Shown here: in pieces, positions 53,927 through 63,362 of the stretch | Layout of the letters: each line of letters begins with the position of its first letter | Position numbering within the stretch: the first letter of the stretch is position 1 | Assembly (NCBI GenBank): GCA_902362435.1 | Contig: CABIWW010000004.1 | Span: 1 to 64,000, forward strand | From: Eubacteriaceae bacterium | GTDB taxonomy: Bacteria; Bacillota; Clostridia; Peptostreptococcales; Anaerovoracaceae | Length of the DNA stretch: 64,000 bases | Direction: 5' to 3' | The notes under the pieces: generated by a model | Told to the model about the DNA's origin: nothing | Databases searched by the model: none | Seen by the model: the letters and a program-made list of their open reading frames with translations, nothing else | Position numbers and translations under genes: made by a program

Positions 53927-56619
53927 TTTACCTTTTTCTCTACCACTGCAAGCCTGTCGCAGACCTTTGCGAGCATTTCCTCGTACTTGACCTGCTTTGC
54001 CTTTTCTTCGTTGATGACTTTCTCAGGAGCCTTCTTTATGAAGCCTTCGTTGGAAAGCTTGCCGACTACTCTCTTCACTTCGCCCTCGAGCTTTTTCTTT
54101 TCCTTCCTGAGTCTGTCGAGCTCTGCCTCGTAGTCCATGATATCATCGAGCGGAATGAATATCTCTGCGCCTGCGACTACTGCTGACATTACTTCTTCAG
54201 GAACGTCCGCCTTGCTTGCCGCAAATGTGATATCAGTGATGTTGGCGATCTTTGTTATATATCTCTCGCCGGCCCTGACTACTGGCTCCTTGCCGTCTGC
54301 GCACAGGATGACTGCTGTCAGCTTTCTGCTCGGTGCAGCATCGGCCTCTGCTCTGATGTTTCTGATGCTCTTTATCACGGCCATCGCCATTTCAAGCTTC
54401 TCTGTCTCTTCAGGGAAAGCCAGTTCTTCACTGTAAATCGGCCAGCTTTCCTTGATCAGGAAGTTGTCAGGATTGTCTGCAGATGCTTCTTCCTTAGGCA
54501 AATATGCCCATATTTCCTCGGTAATATACGGCATGAACGGATGGAGCAGTCTGAGCATGTCCTTGAGCACTTTTACGAGAACTGCTCTTGCGACCATCTT
54601 GTCCTGCTCGTCATCGCCGTACAGTCTGCCCTTGACGATCTCGATGTACCAGTCGCAGAACTCGTTCCAGATGAGATCGTATGCTCTCTGTCCTGCAAGT
54701 GCCAGGTCGAATTTCTCCATCGTTTCCGTTATATATTTAACTGCGTCGTTGACTCTGGATATCATCCACTTGTCTTCGTCCTGCAGCGCAGCACTGTTCA
54801 GATCTGTCAGCTCTGCCATCTCTCTGAAGCTGCCGTCTTCATCCTGCAGGTTCATGATAACGAATCTCGATGCGTTCCAGAGTTTGTTCGCAAAGTTTCT
54901 CGCTGATTCGAGCTTATCCGTCTTGAATCTCATGTCATTGCCCGGCGTTATGCCCGTCGTGAGCATGAATCTCAGTGCATCGGCTCCGTACTGGTCGATT
55001 ATCTCCAGCGGATCGATGCCGTTGCCGAGTGATTTGCTCATCTTCCTGCCCTGGGCGTCTCTTACGAGGCCGTGTACGTAAACATACTTGAACGGCACTT
55101 CTCCTGTCGTTTCCAGTGCCGAGAACACCATTCTCACTACCCAGAAGAAGATGATATCATATCCTGTCACGAGCACGTCTGTCGGATAGAAGTACTTGAG
55201 ATCTTCCGTCTCTTCCGGCCAGCCGAGTGTCGAGAACGGCCAGAGTGCCGATGAGAACCATGTATCGAGTACGTCTTCATCCTGTTTGATGTTCGTGCTG
55301 CCGCACTTGCTGCACTGATGAGGCGCAGTTTCCGCAACCATCAGCTCGCCGCAGTCCTGACAGTAGTATGCAGGGATCCTGTGTCCCCACCAGAGCTGCC
55401 TCGAGATGCACCAGTCTCTGATCTCCTCGAGCCAGTGGAGATATGTCTTCTCGAATCTCTCAGGCACATGCTGAAGAGCTCCGCTCTTTGCCGCTTCGAT
55501 AGCAGGCTTTGCCAGTTCTTCCATCTTTACGAACCACTGATCCGAAAGCATCGGCTCAACGACAGTCCTGCATCTGTAGCATTCGCCTACAGGGATGACT
55601 TTTTCCTCGGTCTTCACGAGATATCCTGCCTCTTCAAGGTCTTTTACCCACGCTTTACGGCATTCGTATCTGTCCATGCCTTCGTATTTGCCTGCAAGGC
55701 TGTTCATCGTAGCATCAGGATTGATGCACGATATGTTCTCCAGATCGTTTCTCTGTCCTACCTCAAAGTCGTTAGGATCGTGTGCAGGCGTGATCTTTAC
55801 AGCTCCCGTTCCTTTTTCAGGATCCGGATAAGGGTCGGCTATGATCGGGATCTCCTTGCCTACGAGCGGAAGGATGACATTCTTTCCGACCATGTCCTTG
55901 TATCTTTCATCGCTCGGATGCACTGCTATGGCAACGTCACCGAACATCGTCTCAGGTCTTGACGTCGCAACGATGATTCCCTCTCCGCCATCTGCAGCAG
56001 GGTATCTGAAGTACCAGTACATGCCGTTTTTGTCCTCATGCTCTACTTCAGCATCCGAAAGCGATGTGCCACACTCCGGACACCAGTTTATCAGTCTGTT
56101 CCCCTTGTAGATCAGACCTTTTTCGTAAAGTCTCACGAAGAAGTGGTTTACCGCCTTGTTGCAGCCCTCGTCCATCGTGAAGCGCTCTCTGCTCCAGTCG
56201 CATGAGTCTCCGAGCTTTCGGCACTGCTTTGTAATCTTGCCGCCGAATTCTTTTTTCCATGCCCATGCTCTCTTGAGGAATTCCTCTCTGCCCAGATCTT
56301 CCTTCTCCAGACCTTCTTCCTCTCTGATCCTGTTGACTACCTTTACTTCTGTAGCTATGCTGGCGTGATCGCTTCCCGGAAGCCACAGTGCACTGTAGCC
56401 CTGAAGTCTCTTGAATCTGGTCAGCACGTCCTGCAGGGTCTGGTCCAGCGCATGTCCCATGTGCAGCTGCCCCGTTATGTTAGGCGGCGGCATCACGATC
56501 GTGAACGGCTTCTTGTCAGGATCGCATTCTGCTCTGAACGCTCCGTTCTTTTCCCACATGTCGTAGATCCTGTCTTCGAATTTTTTAGGATCATATGTTT
56601 TATCAAGGTTTTTTTCCAT
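53923..56619 (-). CDS. valS: Valyl-tRNA synthetase
   Basis: Class I aminoacyl-tRNA synthetase, 898 residues. HIGH motif as PPPNITGQLHMGHALDQT near 44-61, the editing domain (ATSRPETMFGDVAIAVHP), KMSKS at GRKMSKSLGNG, the anticodon-binding domain and a C-terminal coiled coil (LDRLRKEKKKLEGEVKRV). Length and motifs are normal. No T-box is visible in the 36-base gap upstream, so it depends on read-through from 56656-58448. Confidence 0.98.
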   Translation of the reverse strand: MEKNLDKTYDPKKFEDRIYDMWEKNGAFRAECDPDKKPFTIVMPPPNITGQLHMGHALDQTLQDVLTRFKRLQGYSALWLPGSDHASIATEVKVVNRIREEEGLEKEDLGREEFLKRAWAWKKEFGGKITKQCRKLGDSCDWSRERFTMDEGCNKAVNHFFVRLYEKGLIYKGNRLINWCPECGTSLSDAEVEHEDKNGMYWYFRYPAADGGEGIIVATSRPETMFGDVAIAVHPSDERYKDMVGKNVILPLVGKEIPIIADPYPDPEKGTGAVKITPAHDPNDFEVGQRNDLENISCINPDATMNSLAGKYEGMDRYECRKAWVKDLEEAGYLVKTEEKVIPVGECYRCRTVVEPMLSDQWFVKMEELAKPAIEAAKSGALQHVPERFEKTYLHWLEEIRDWCISRQLWWGHRIPAYYCQDCGELMVAETAPHQCSKCGSTNIKQDEDVLDTWFSSALWPFSTLGWPEETEDLKYFYPTDVLVTGYDIIFFWVVRMVFSALETTGEVPFKYVYVHGLVRDAQGRKMSKSLGNGIDPLEIIDQYGADALRFMLTTGITPGNDMRFKTDKLESARNFANKLWNASRFVIMNLQDEDGSFREMAELTDLNSAALQDEDKWMISRVNDAVKYITETMEKFDLALAGQRAYDLIWNEFCDWYIEIVKGRLYGDDEQDKMVARAVLVKVLKDMLRLLHPFMPYITEEIWAYLPKEEASADNPDNFLIKESWPIYSEELAFPEETEKLEMAMAVIKSIRNIRAEADAAPSRKLTAVILCADGKEPVVRAGERYITKIANITDITFAASKADVPEEVMSAVVAGAEIFIPLDDIMDYEAELDRLRKEKKKLEGEVKRVVGKLSNEGFIKKAPEKVINEEKAKQVKYEEMLAKVCDRLAVVEKKVK

Positions 56620-56655
56620 ATTCCGTATCTCCTTTACTGCCCCGGTATCATGAAC

Positions 56656-57150
56656 TTACTGCCTGAGGCCTTTTCTTCTCTGTTCTTCGCGGCGCTTCTT
56701 CATCACCGCACCGTATATGCCTGCTGCTATGCTGAACGCCAGCATCACTGCAGCGATAACTGCGTATATCCTGTATATGCCGCCGAATCTCTCGTATCCC
56801 ACCTGCTCCGCTCCATCTGCGGTGACCCGGTACTGATACAGATCCCAGCCTGTATCGAGATTCACATCGATATGCTCCTCTCCGTTCGACATCAGTCCTT
56901 CTTCGTAATTATAATTATCCGCAAAATGTGAAAATACTGCAACTCCGAAATCATCGCCTGCTCTGAATGCATACATCGATCGTATACCGTGCTCCTCCGC
57001 TGCAGTGATCTGTATATCGTCAGCTTCGGACTCCTTCTCGATTATCGCCGTGACTTCACTACCGGGATGCCCCGATATGTACGTGACCGCTGTCGGGAAC
57101 AGGAAGAACGCTGCAAATACAAGCCATATGACTATTATAAAGTTTTTCAC
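56656..57150 (-). CDS. Predicted membrane protein, function unknown
   Basis: 164 residues; one N-terminal helix (IIVIWLVFAAFFLFPTAVTYI) and one near the C-terminus (IYRIYAVIAAVMLAFSIAAGIYG), flanking about 90 mainly acidic residues that probably lie outside. Basic tail KKRREEQRRK. The start is GTG at 57148-57150, overlapping the upstream stop (TAGTG), which implies coupling. I do not recognise a family. Between the SseB-like gene and valS. Confidence 0.75.
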   Translation of the reverse strand: MKNFIIVIWLVFAAFFLFPTAVTYISGHPGSEVTAIIEKESEADDIQITAAEEHGIRSMYAFRAGDDFGVAVFSHFADNYNYEEGLMSNGEEHIDVNLDTGWDLYQYRVTADGAEQVGYERFGGIYRIYAVIAAVMLAFSIAAGIYGAVMKKRREEQRRKGLRQ

Positions 57151-57611
57151 TACTCAGCCTCGCTCTCGTTCTCCATATCACGTTTCATCGAAGCTACCAT
57201 TTCAGTTGTAAAGCACACATTGTCGCTCATCGGGTTTATCGTAAATCCCGCTATCCCGCTCTGCGGCATCAGCAGTATCGCCGCGAGATCATCAAAGTTC
57301 ACGATCATGCTGTGCTGATCCTTTTCGATATCACATCTCAGCATTTCCTCTCCGTCAGTGAACACAGGGTAGTAGAGATCACCGTTCGTAGCCTTTATAA
57401 GCTCGAAGCTGATCCTCGTATCCTTCTCGAGCACGACTTCTTCAAGAGCCTTGTCATACTCGGGATCCTTGTCCATCGAGACCGGTATCAGCAGCTTTGC
57501 TCTGACCACCTCATTCAGAAGCCTTACCGAGTTTTCCATCCCCGGATCCTTCTTCGCGTTCTGTATAGCTTTTTTCAATTCCGGGTTTCTCACCGGCTTA
57601 GCCTGTTCCAT
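57150..57611 (-). CDS. SseB N-terminal domain-like protein
   Basis: 153 residues. Segments PGMENSVRLLNEVVRAKLLIPV, DLYYPVFTDGEEMLR, VNFDDLAAILLMPQSGIAGFTINPMS resemble the SseB N-terminal family, found in many Firmicutes with no settled role. Soluble, no signal peptide. RBS AGGAGG before the ATG at 57609-57611. Lies directly after the larC1-like gene. Confidence 0.75.
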   Translation of the reverse strand: MEQAKPVRNPELKKAIQNAKKDPGMENSVRLLNEVVRAKLLIPVSMDKDPEYDKALEEVVLEKDTRISFELIKATNGDLYYPVFTDGEEMLRCDIEKDQHSMIVNFDDLAAILLMPQSGIAGFTINPMSDNVCFTTEMVASMKRDMENESEAE

Positions 57612-57624
57612 CTTAGAAATCCTC

Positions 57625-58377
57625 CTATTTTTCCAGAATATATGCTTTAAGCCCCGGACGGCCTGTATCTCTGCCGCCCTTTGCCTCTGTCTCCTTTATC
57701 GTTTTCGCTTCTGCGAGCAGATCCTGTCCCGGTTCCACCGGCTCTGCTCCGATGCCCATAAGACCCGCAAGCCCCGACGGCGTGACCATCTCGGTATTCA
57801 CATCCGCTGTACGGAAATCATAGCTGCAGTTTTCCCTCAGAGCCATCACTGCCGGCACCGGCACGCTGATTTCTCCGTGACTGCACACAACAGTACCCTT
57901 TCCATCGTATATCGCCGATGTGCGTATTTCGTCCGCATCTATGTACGATACTGCCATACCTGTAGCCAGAGCATTGATGACAGCCTCATCTCTGCCGACC
58001 TCATGAAAATGCACCGTTTCCGGCGCAGCACCGTGCACCTTTGCCTCGGCCCTTGCTATATTCGCATAGACAGCCGCAGCTGCAGCCTTTGCAGCTTCCG
58101 GGAAACGGCTTCCCGCTATGATCCTCTTCACTTCGTCATAGCTCCTGCCGTGTCCGTGATGCCCGTGATCATGATGACCATGCCCGTCAGCTCCGTGGCT
58201 TTCGTGACCGCAGCTGCAGCCTCCGTGTTCATGATGCGATTCCTCACATATGCCGTGCTCTGCGGCTTCATTTATTTTTTCGTATATCTCATCCGAGCGT
58301 CCGCTCAGATCAGCAGCAGCTTTTAGCAGCATATCCCCGCTGATACCGTTGCTGCAGTCAAAATACAATATTTTCAT
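57625..58377 (-). CDS. LarC-like nickel-pincer cofactor protein, N-terminal domain only
   Basis: LarC inserts nickel into the pincer nucleotide cofactor of lactate racemase-type enzymes. 250 residues with the family start MKILYFDCSNGISGDMLL, VHFHEVGRDEAVINALATGMA and PSGLAGLMGI. A His/Gly-rich segment at about 46-78 (HHEHGGCSCGHESHG, GHHDHGHHGHGR) probably binds metal. The C-terminal domain (LarC2) is absent: it stops soon after the core, with sseB-like 13 bases downstream. Known precedent: in Lactobacillus LarC is made by frameshifting larC1/larC2; no larC2 is visible here. Confidence 0.85.
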   Translation of the reverse strand: MKILYFDCSNGISGDMLLKAAADLSGRSDEIYEKINEAAEHGICEESHHEHGGCSCGHESHGADGHGHHDHGHHGHGRSYDEVKRIIAGSRFPEAAKAAAAAVYANIARAEAKVHGAAPETVHFHEVGRDEAVINALATGMAVSYIDADEIRTSAIYDGKGTVVCSHGEISVPVPAVMALRENCSYDFRTADVNTEMVTPSGLAGLMGIGAEPVEPGQDLLAEAKTIKETEAKGGRDTGRPGLKAYILEK

Positions 58378-58418
58378 CTTCGTTCGAATACCTTCTTCCT
58401 GAAAATCTGCTACCTTTT

Positions 58419-58448
58419 AATATACATTGAATGACAGTAAAAGTAAAG
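58419..58448 (-). promoter_or_regulatory. Promoter of the larC-sseB-valS-folC unit
   Basis: Minus-strand TTTACT (58443-58448), 18-base spacer, TATATT (58419-58424), 42 bases before the larC ATG. Confidence 0.55.
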
Positions 58449-58480
58449 TGACAAAAAGCCCTTAGTGCCCTGTACAAAAG

Positions 58481-58515
58481 ACATGGCGCAGACCGATCCA
58501 TGCAGTCTGCGCCAC
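58481..58515 (-). terminator. Rho-independent terminator after the small membrane protein
   Basis: Perfect 10-bp stem TGGCGCAGAC (58485-58494) / GTCTGCGCCA (58506-58515), followed on the minus strand by TGTCTTTTG. It is 6 bases past the stop of the small gene. Confidence 0.85.
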
Positions 58516-58520
58516 GTTTC

Positions 58521-58715
58521 TCATCGATATTTATTCTGATACCTGCGTCTCATCAGAAACGCCCATAATACGATCACCACTCCCAGTATGATCGGAACTG
58601 CACCCTTTGAAGCCGGTACACCGGAAACCAGACCCGCCTTTACCGCCAGTCCGAACAGAATGACTGCAGCTCCTGAAATGCCGCAGATCATATTCGATAT
58701 TTTCATAAAGCCCAT
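58521..58715 (-). CDS. Small two-helix membrane protein, function unknown
   Basis: 64 residues: two hydrophobic helices (ICGISGAAVILFGLAVKAGLV and AVPIILGVVIVLWAFLM) and a basic tail RRRYQNKYR. Begins at the ATG at 58713-58715 behind AGAAGGG. It lies 13 bases after the amidohydrolase and before a terminator, so it seems to belong to the permease-amidohydrolase unit. No family recognised. Confidence 0.7.
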   Translation of the reverse strand: MGFMKISNMICGISGAAVILFGLAVKAGLVSGVPASKGAVPIILGVVIVLWAFLMRRRYQNKYR

Positions 58716-58728
58716 ATCAACCCTTCTT

Positions 58729-60432
58729 TCAACGCTGTACCGAAAGATTACTCTTTATGTCTCTGACCTGTCCTTCGAAGATCGTGAATGCCACTTCCGT
58801 TTCAGAGATCTTCTCTGCCGGCATCTCGAATATGTCATTCTCCAGAACGACCATATTAGCCAGCTTGCCTTCCTCTATCGAGCCGATCAAATGATCCAGG
58901 CGCATCCTTATCGCATTAGTCATGGTGTAGCCGTGTATAAGCTGCTTCAGGTCCAGCTTCGCGCTTGCCGGCGGACGAACGCTTCCCGGATACCGGTCAG
59001 GATCCAGCGGGACAAGCGGGTCTACTCGAGTCATCGCCACCTGCATTCCGAAATAAGGATCAGCTCTCATCGCCTCCTGATAGCTGAATACATCGCTGGA
59101 AAATCCGACATGCTCACCTGCATTGATGATTTTCGTAAAATCATACATCGTATCCCATCGCTCACGTCCCAGATAATTCTGCGCTTCCTCTCCAAAGTAT
59201 CCTCCTGACCAGTGAGTCGACCAGTCTATGTATATCCCGAGCTCATGCACCCTGTGCACGTCATCCGGATGAATGATCTCGCAGTGCGCCAGAGTCACCT
59301 TGATGCTCCAGTCATCCCCGCATATCTTCTGCGCCGCTTCAACAGCATTGCACATGCGCCTGAATGCGCCGTCGCATATCGTGTGCACATGCAGGTCTAT
59401 CCTTTCTTCGTTCAGGCGAACGAGTATATCACGTACCTCTTCCTCTTCTGCAAAAGCACTGCCGTAGTTCGTTCCGGTCGGATCATTTGCAAAAGGCTGT
59501 GTGCTGAGACAGTCTCCCATTTCATTGGTACCGTCTATGAAAAACTTGATCGTATTGCAGTGTACATGCTCACTCGTATATTTTTCCTGCCACTCTCTTA
59601 CCCTTGCGATAGAGGCCTCCAGATCCTCAGGCTGACCTAAAATAGACGTCGCCTCATAGAACATTCCCAGCCTGCCGGCCTTGTCAAGTTCATAGAAAAA
59701 CTTCATGTTCTCATCGCCCTCTGTGAATCCATCCATCATGCACATGATCCCGTAATGCCTGAAAAAGTCCAGCAGCGGTTTTATCATCTCTTCATCGACG
59801 ACTTCCGGCGGTTTCCATCCCAGTTTTTCATATATACCATAATCTCCATCAGCCCCCGCTTCATGGCACCAGCCCGTATACTCACCGTTTTCATCTTTTT
59901 TGAATTCCGCGCCGCCTACAGGGCTTGCCGAAAACGGCTTGCCGTCCTCTCCCGTGAGCATTTCAAGCGCCATGGAATTATACCAGCAGGCATGATCGGT
60001 GAAGTCCTGGATCCTTGCCGGTCTGTCGCTTACAAGCGCATCCAGTTCTTTTTTATCAGGCCCGTTCGGTCCGAAAACTTCAGCAAAATAGTTTTCACAG
60101 AAGAAATAAGGCCGTTCCTCTTTAGGATATTTTTTCAGAGCCTTCCTTATATTATCGAACAGCTCGTCCTTGTCATGAGTAAGCGGGATCCTCACTCTCC
60201 AGAAGGTTTTCGCCACTGTCGTCGGATGAGTATGCCCGTCGATCAGCCCCGGTATGACAGTCCTGCCGCCGAGATCTATCACCTCTGTGTTCTCCGAAGC
60301 AAGCTGCCTTGCTCCTTCATTGCTCCCTGTATATACGATTTTCTTTCCCTGTATCGCCACAGCTTCCACCCACGGTTTTCGCGGGTCTTCTGTATATATT
60401 TTTCCATTTAATATTATTTTTTCTACAGACAT
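58729..60432 (-). CDS. Metal-dependent amidohydrolase (YtcJ-like, amidohydrolase family 3)
   Basis: Cytosolic hydrolase of the amidohydrolase superfamily, 567 residues. The metal-binding DGHTHPTT at about 66-73, DLHVHTICDGA, LAHCEIIHPDD, and GFSSDVFS (catalytic Asp) are in place, and the small C-terminal beta-sandwich ends SIEEGKLANMVVLENDIFEM. YtcJ-like enzymes include N-substituted formamide deformylase; the actual substrate is not deducible. Located between a GyrI-like gene and a small membrane gene, downstream of a PuuP-like transporter, so it may act on the imported compound. Confidence 0.87.
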   Translation of the reverse strand: MSVEKIILNGKIYTEDPRKPWVEAVAIQGKKIVYTGSNEGARQLASENTEVIDLGGRTVIPGLIDGHTHPTTVAKTFWRVRIPLTHDKDELFDNIRKALKKYPKEERPYFFCENYFAEVFGPNGPDKKELDALVSDRPARIQDFTDHACWYNSMALEMLTGEDGKPFSASPVGGAEFKKDENGEYTGWCHEAGADGDYGIYEKLGWKPPEVVDEEMIKPLLDFFRHYGIMCMMDGFTEGDENMKFFYELDKAGRLGMFYEATSILGQPEDLEASIARVREWQEKYTSEHVHCNTIKFFIDGTNEMGDCLSTQPFANDPTGTNYGSAFAEEEEVRDILVRLNEERIDLHVHTICDGAFRRMCNAVEAAQKICGDDWSIKVTLAHCEIIHPDDVHRVHELGIYIDWSTHWSGGYFGEEAQNYLGRERWDTMYDFTKIINAGEHVGFSSDVFSYQEAMRADPYFGMQVAMTRVDPLVPLDPDRYPGSVRPPASAKLDLKQLIHGYTMTNAIRMRLDHLIGSIEEGKLANMVVLENDIFEMPAEKISETEVAFTIFEGQVRDIKSNLSVQR

Positions 60433-60450
60433 TCGTCTCCTCCTAAAACT

Positions 60451-60948
60451 CTATTCGATCGGTATCTGTATTTCTGCAAGATGGTCCGACAAGTTTTCAC
60501 GATCCCATGGTCCATGTATCGCGCTTATCCTGCTGTCTCCACAGACAGTAAATCCTGCTTTTCCGATTTCTGAAAACGCACTTCTGATCGTCTTATCAAT
60601 AGTTCGGAATGATCCCCTGTGCATCATGCACGCTGCCCTGATTTTCGGCACGACGACGAATCGATATTTTCCATCGGCATTATCTATACCTGCACGATCC
60701 ACCATATCATAATAGTGGATATGCATCCTTCCTTTCGGAACAACACCCTGCGGATGTGTAAAATAATTATAATCGTTCGGCATCTCAGGCACATTCACGT
60801 CGGGATTTTCCCTATGCATCAGTTCTTCTAAATCAACCAGCGAATTACTATCAGTTTCAAAATCAAAAAAGTCATAGTAATCATCGATATCAAATTCAGC
60901 AGTATAAGCAATATGCTCAGGTATTTCCTTTATCTTTATATCAGTCAT
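60451..60948 (-). CDS. GyrI-like small-molecule-binding protein
   Basis: 165 residues: resembles the GyrI-like/AraC effector-binding fold (PKGRMHIHYYDMV; YRFVVVPKIRAACMMHRGSFRTIDKTIRSAFSEIGKAGF; C-terminal LAEIQIPIE). Such domains usually bind small ligands for a regulator. The N-terminal 60 residues contain acidic, Tyr-rich segments. Its ATG lies inside the end of the AraC-type gene (8-base overlap), so the two may form a split sensor and regulator. Confidence 0.75.
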   Translation of the reverse strand: MTDIKIKEIPEHIAYTAEFDIDDYYDFFDFETDSNSLVDLEELMHRENPDVNVPEMPNDYNYFTHPQGVVPKGRMHIHYYDMVDRAGIDNADGKYRFVVVPKIRAACMMHRGSFRTIDKTIRSAFSEIGKAGFTVCGDSRISAIHGPWDRENLSDHLAEIQIPIE

Positions 60949-61912
60949 ATAGTTCTTCCCTTTCTATATACATCGAAATCAGCTGCTTTTTTACCAGTCC
61001 GTCGATCTGAGACTGTGCATCCCTGATCTCAACTAACGTCTCAACATTATCCTTTTTCATCTCATTTCGATATTTCCGCCTGAATTCATTAGGTTTGCAT
61101 TTATACCAGAATTCAAAGGCAGCATACATGTATTTAGGTGATGAAAAATGACATTCAGCTGAAATCTCTGCAATGCTCATATCCGTAGTCAGAAGCATCC
61201 TCTCTGCTTTCCATGATCTTATATATGTCAAAATATTATTGAAACCTATCGCATATCTGGAGAGCATACTGCTCATATATCCTTCTGTAACGCCTGCAAG
61301 ATCTGCTACCTGTCTGAGCGTTACGGTTTCACTGCAATGCTGCAGCATATATTCGACGATTTTCTTCAAACGCAGAAGCGTTTTTTCCGTCATATCATTA
61401 TCCCTGCTGCTCCACTGACATATATCGAATCTGTAATAGATAAGATCCATCAGCTTGTCTGTCGCTTTCCATATGTCTTCAATGAATCTCCGCTCCTCTC
61501 TGTCGTATTTCAGTAAATACTCCAGTATCGCCAGCAGTATGCCCCGCAGTTTCTTGTGATCTGCAGTGTTATACGGGACCTCACTGTCAGCGGTGCCTTC
61601 ACATACGAACATCTGATCGATAAACTCTCTGTATATCCCTCTGTCCTGTTCCAGGTCTATGTAAAAAGATGCACATAAAGCTCCGTTTTCACTGTAGAGA
61701 TAATGAGTATCTCTGTCTACCAGAATGAATTCACCAGCTCTCAGCTGAAATTCTTCAAAGCAGTAGGAAAATGTAACGCACCCTTCCAGGCACATCGTTA
61801 TCTCGATCATTTTTTCATGAGCATGCGGCATAATAAAATTTATGTTCCGCATCGTTACGCCCAGCGCTGTTCCTTCGATCCACCTGATCGTTTCATTCTT
61901 ACTCTCATACAT
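60941..61912 (-). CDS. AraC-family transcriptional regulator
   Basis: 323 residues. N-terminal cupin-like domain (HAHEKMIEITMCLEGCVTF, RAGEFILVDRDTHYLY) and two C-terminal helix-turn-helix units (VTLRQVADLAGVTEGYMSSMLSRY; TDMSIAEISAECHFSSPKYMYAAFE) ending in a basic helix. Codes for a likely controller of the adjacent permease/amidohydrolase genes. ATG at 61910-61912, 43 bases after the permease stop. Confidence 0.9.
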   Translation of the reverse strand: MYESKNETIRWIEGTALGVTMRNINFIMPHAHEKMIEITMCLEGCVTFSYCFEEFQLRAGEFILVDRDTHYLYSENGALCASFYIDLEQDRGIYREFIDQMFVCEGTADSEVPYNTADHKKLRGILLAILEYLLKYDREERRFIEDIWKATDKLMDLIYYRFDICQWSSRDNDMTEKTLLRLKKIVEYMLQHCSETVTLRQVADLAGVTEGYMSSMLSRYAIGFNNILTYIRSWKAERMLLTTDMSIAEISAECHFSSPKYMYAAFEFWYKCKPNEFRRKYRNEMKKDNVETLVEIRDAQSQIDGLVKKQLISMYIEREELYD

Positions 61913-61955
61913 GCTTCTGATATCCTGTTTACCTGTATATTACTGCAAAATATGA

Positions 61956-63314
61956 CTATATTTCCATTTCCGGCGGCAACTCTTTGAATCCCTTTGTCTT
62001 GACTGCCAGATAAATAATCCCCAGCGCTGTCCAGATACATCCCAGGATCTTCGCACTTGTCCCGACAAATATGAATGCAACGACAAGTACGGCTACGCCG
62101 GCCCATGGTAAAATCAGATACATTACGATGTTCTTCAGGCCTTTACGCTGGCGTTTCTTTACAAAGAACAATACGAATACTGAGAAATTCACCATGATAA
62201 AACCTATTATAACACCAAATGATACCAGCTCCATTGCAGCCATTAAATTGTCAGCAAAGAAAATCCCCATACATGATATCAGCGTTATCAGTATGATATT
62301 CTTTACCGGCGTATTGAATTTCGGTGAAACCGAACCGAAAAATTTCTTCGGCAGCGCATTGTCACGACCCATACCAAGAAGTATTCTCGACGCAGCTCCT
62401 ACGGCAGCTAACGAACAGATAAACGAGGCACAATTATCTACTACAAAGAAAATATCTCCGGCCCAGCCGCTTCCGATGCCATCATAGAATTCGTACACGC
62501 CTGTATCCGGATCCTGTATCAGCTGCACACCTTCCGGCCAGGCTATATTCATGCAGTATGATGTGATAAAGAACAATACGCCTGCGCCGACACAAGTCAG
62601 CATGATAGCCGGTGTCATGATTTTCTCCGGATTCTTTGTTTCCTCTGCCATCGTAGTGACTGCATCAAAACCTACAAAAGACAGACACAACACTGCTGAA
62701 GCATTTATAACTGCAGAGATGTTGAAGGTGTCCGGATCGTATATCGCTCTGGCAGATAAGATCGACCCCGCGCCTCCGCCTTTACATACATATATGATAC
62801 AGAGAACGATCGTCAGTACCGTGAATGCGATCTGCGCAACAATGATTATCGTATCGACGATCGATGCGAGCTTTGCCCCTACTATGTTAAGGAAAGCTGC
62901 TATCGCTGCTACAATCAGCATTGCCAGCCATGTAGGTACTACCGGAAAATATAGATTCACATAAATTCCTATGAGCAGAAAGCCCGACATCGGCAGCAGA
63001 AGGTAATCCAGCAGCATTATCCATCCGGTAATAAAGCCTATATGCGGCTGTACAGATTTATGCACATAAACATATGCAGATCCTGCTACAGGGAATTCCT
63101 TTACCATCCTCGTGTAGCTGTATGCTGTGATAGTCATCAGTACCGTTGTTATCAGCAGTGCCAGTGGATAATGTCCCGCGGTCCCTGATTCCGCAGTCCA
63201 TATCCCGTAATAATTGAATACTACAGTAGGCGCCAGATACGCAAGACCGAAGCCTACGAGCAGCGGCAGATTAAGCGTTCTTTTCAGTTCGCCCTGAGTT
63301 TGTGATTGACTCAT
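61956..63314 (-). CDS. PuuP-like APC permease
   Basis: 452 residues, about 12 transmembrane helices. From memory it resembles E. coli PuuP (putrescine importer): GFGLAYLAPTVVFNYYGIW, FPVAGSAYVYVHKSVQPHIGF, LSFVGFDAVTTMAEETKNPE and GRDNALPKKFFGSVSPKFNTP match its core. Putrescine or another amine or amino acid is a plausible substrate. It is the first gene of a five-gene unit with the AraC regulator and amidohydrolase. Confidence 0.87.
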   Translation of the reverse strand: MSQSQTQGELKRTLNLPLLVGFGLAYLAPTVVFNYYGIWTAESGTAGHYPLALLITTVLMTITAYSYTRMVKEFPVAGSAYVYVHKSVQPHIGFITGWIMLLDYLLLPMSGFLLIGIYVNLYFPVVPTWLAMLIVAAIAAFLNIVGAKLASIVDTIIIVAQIAFTVLTIVLCIIYVCKGGGAGSILSARAIYDPDTFNISAVINASAVLCLSFVGFDAVTTMAEETKNPEKIMTPAIMLTCVGAGVLFFITSYCMNIAWPEGVQLIQDPDTGVYEFYDGIGSGWAGDIFFVVDNCASFICSLAAVGAASRILLGMGRDNALPKKFFGSVSPKFNTPVKNIILITLISCMGIFFADNLMAAMELVSFGVIIGFIMVNFSVFVLFFVKKRQRKGLKNIVMYLILPWAGVAVLVVAFIFVGTSAKILGCIWTALGIIYLAVKTKGFKELPPEMEI

Positions 63315-63343
63315 GTCATTTTCTCCTTTTATTCTTATTTTTC

Positions 63344-63362
63344 TGATAACTGCATGTTATCA
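63344..63362 (-). promoter_or_regulatory. Operator-like palindrome overlapping the permease promoter
   Basis: Perfect inverted repeat TGATAAC-TGCAT-GTTATCA (63344-63362), 30 bases before the ATG and covering the predicted -10. The symmetry and position suggest a repressor binding site. Confidence 0.6.

Noticed and set aside
57560..57640. Programmed frameshift joining larC1 to a larC2
   Set aside because: Sequence downstream of the larC1 stop is the SseB-like gene; no LarC2-like frame is present.
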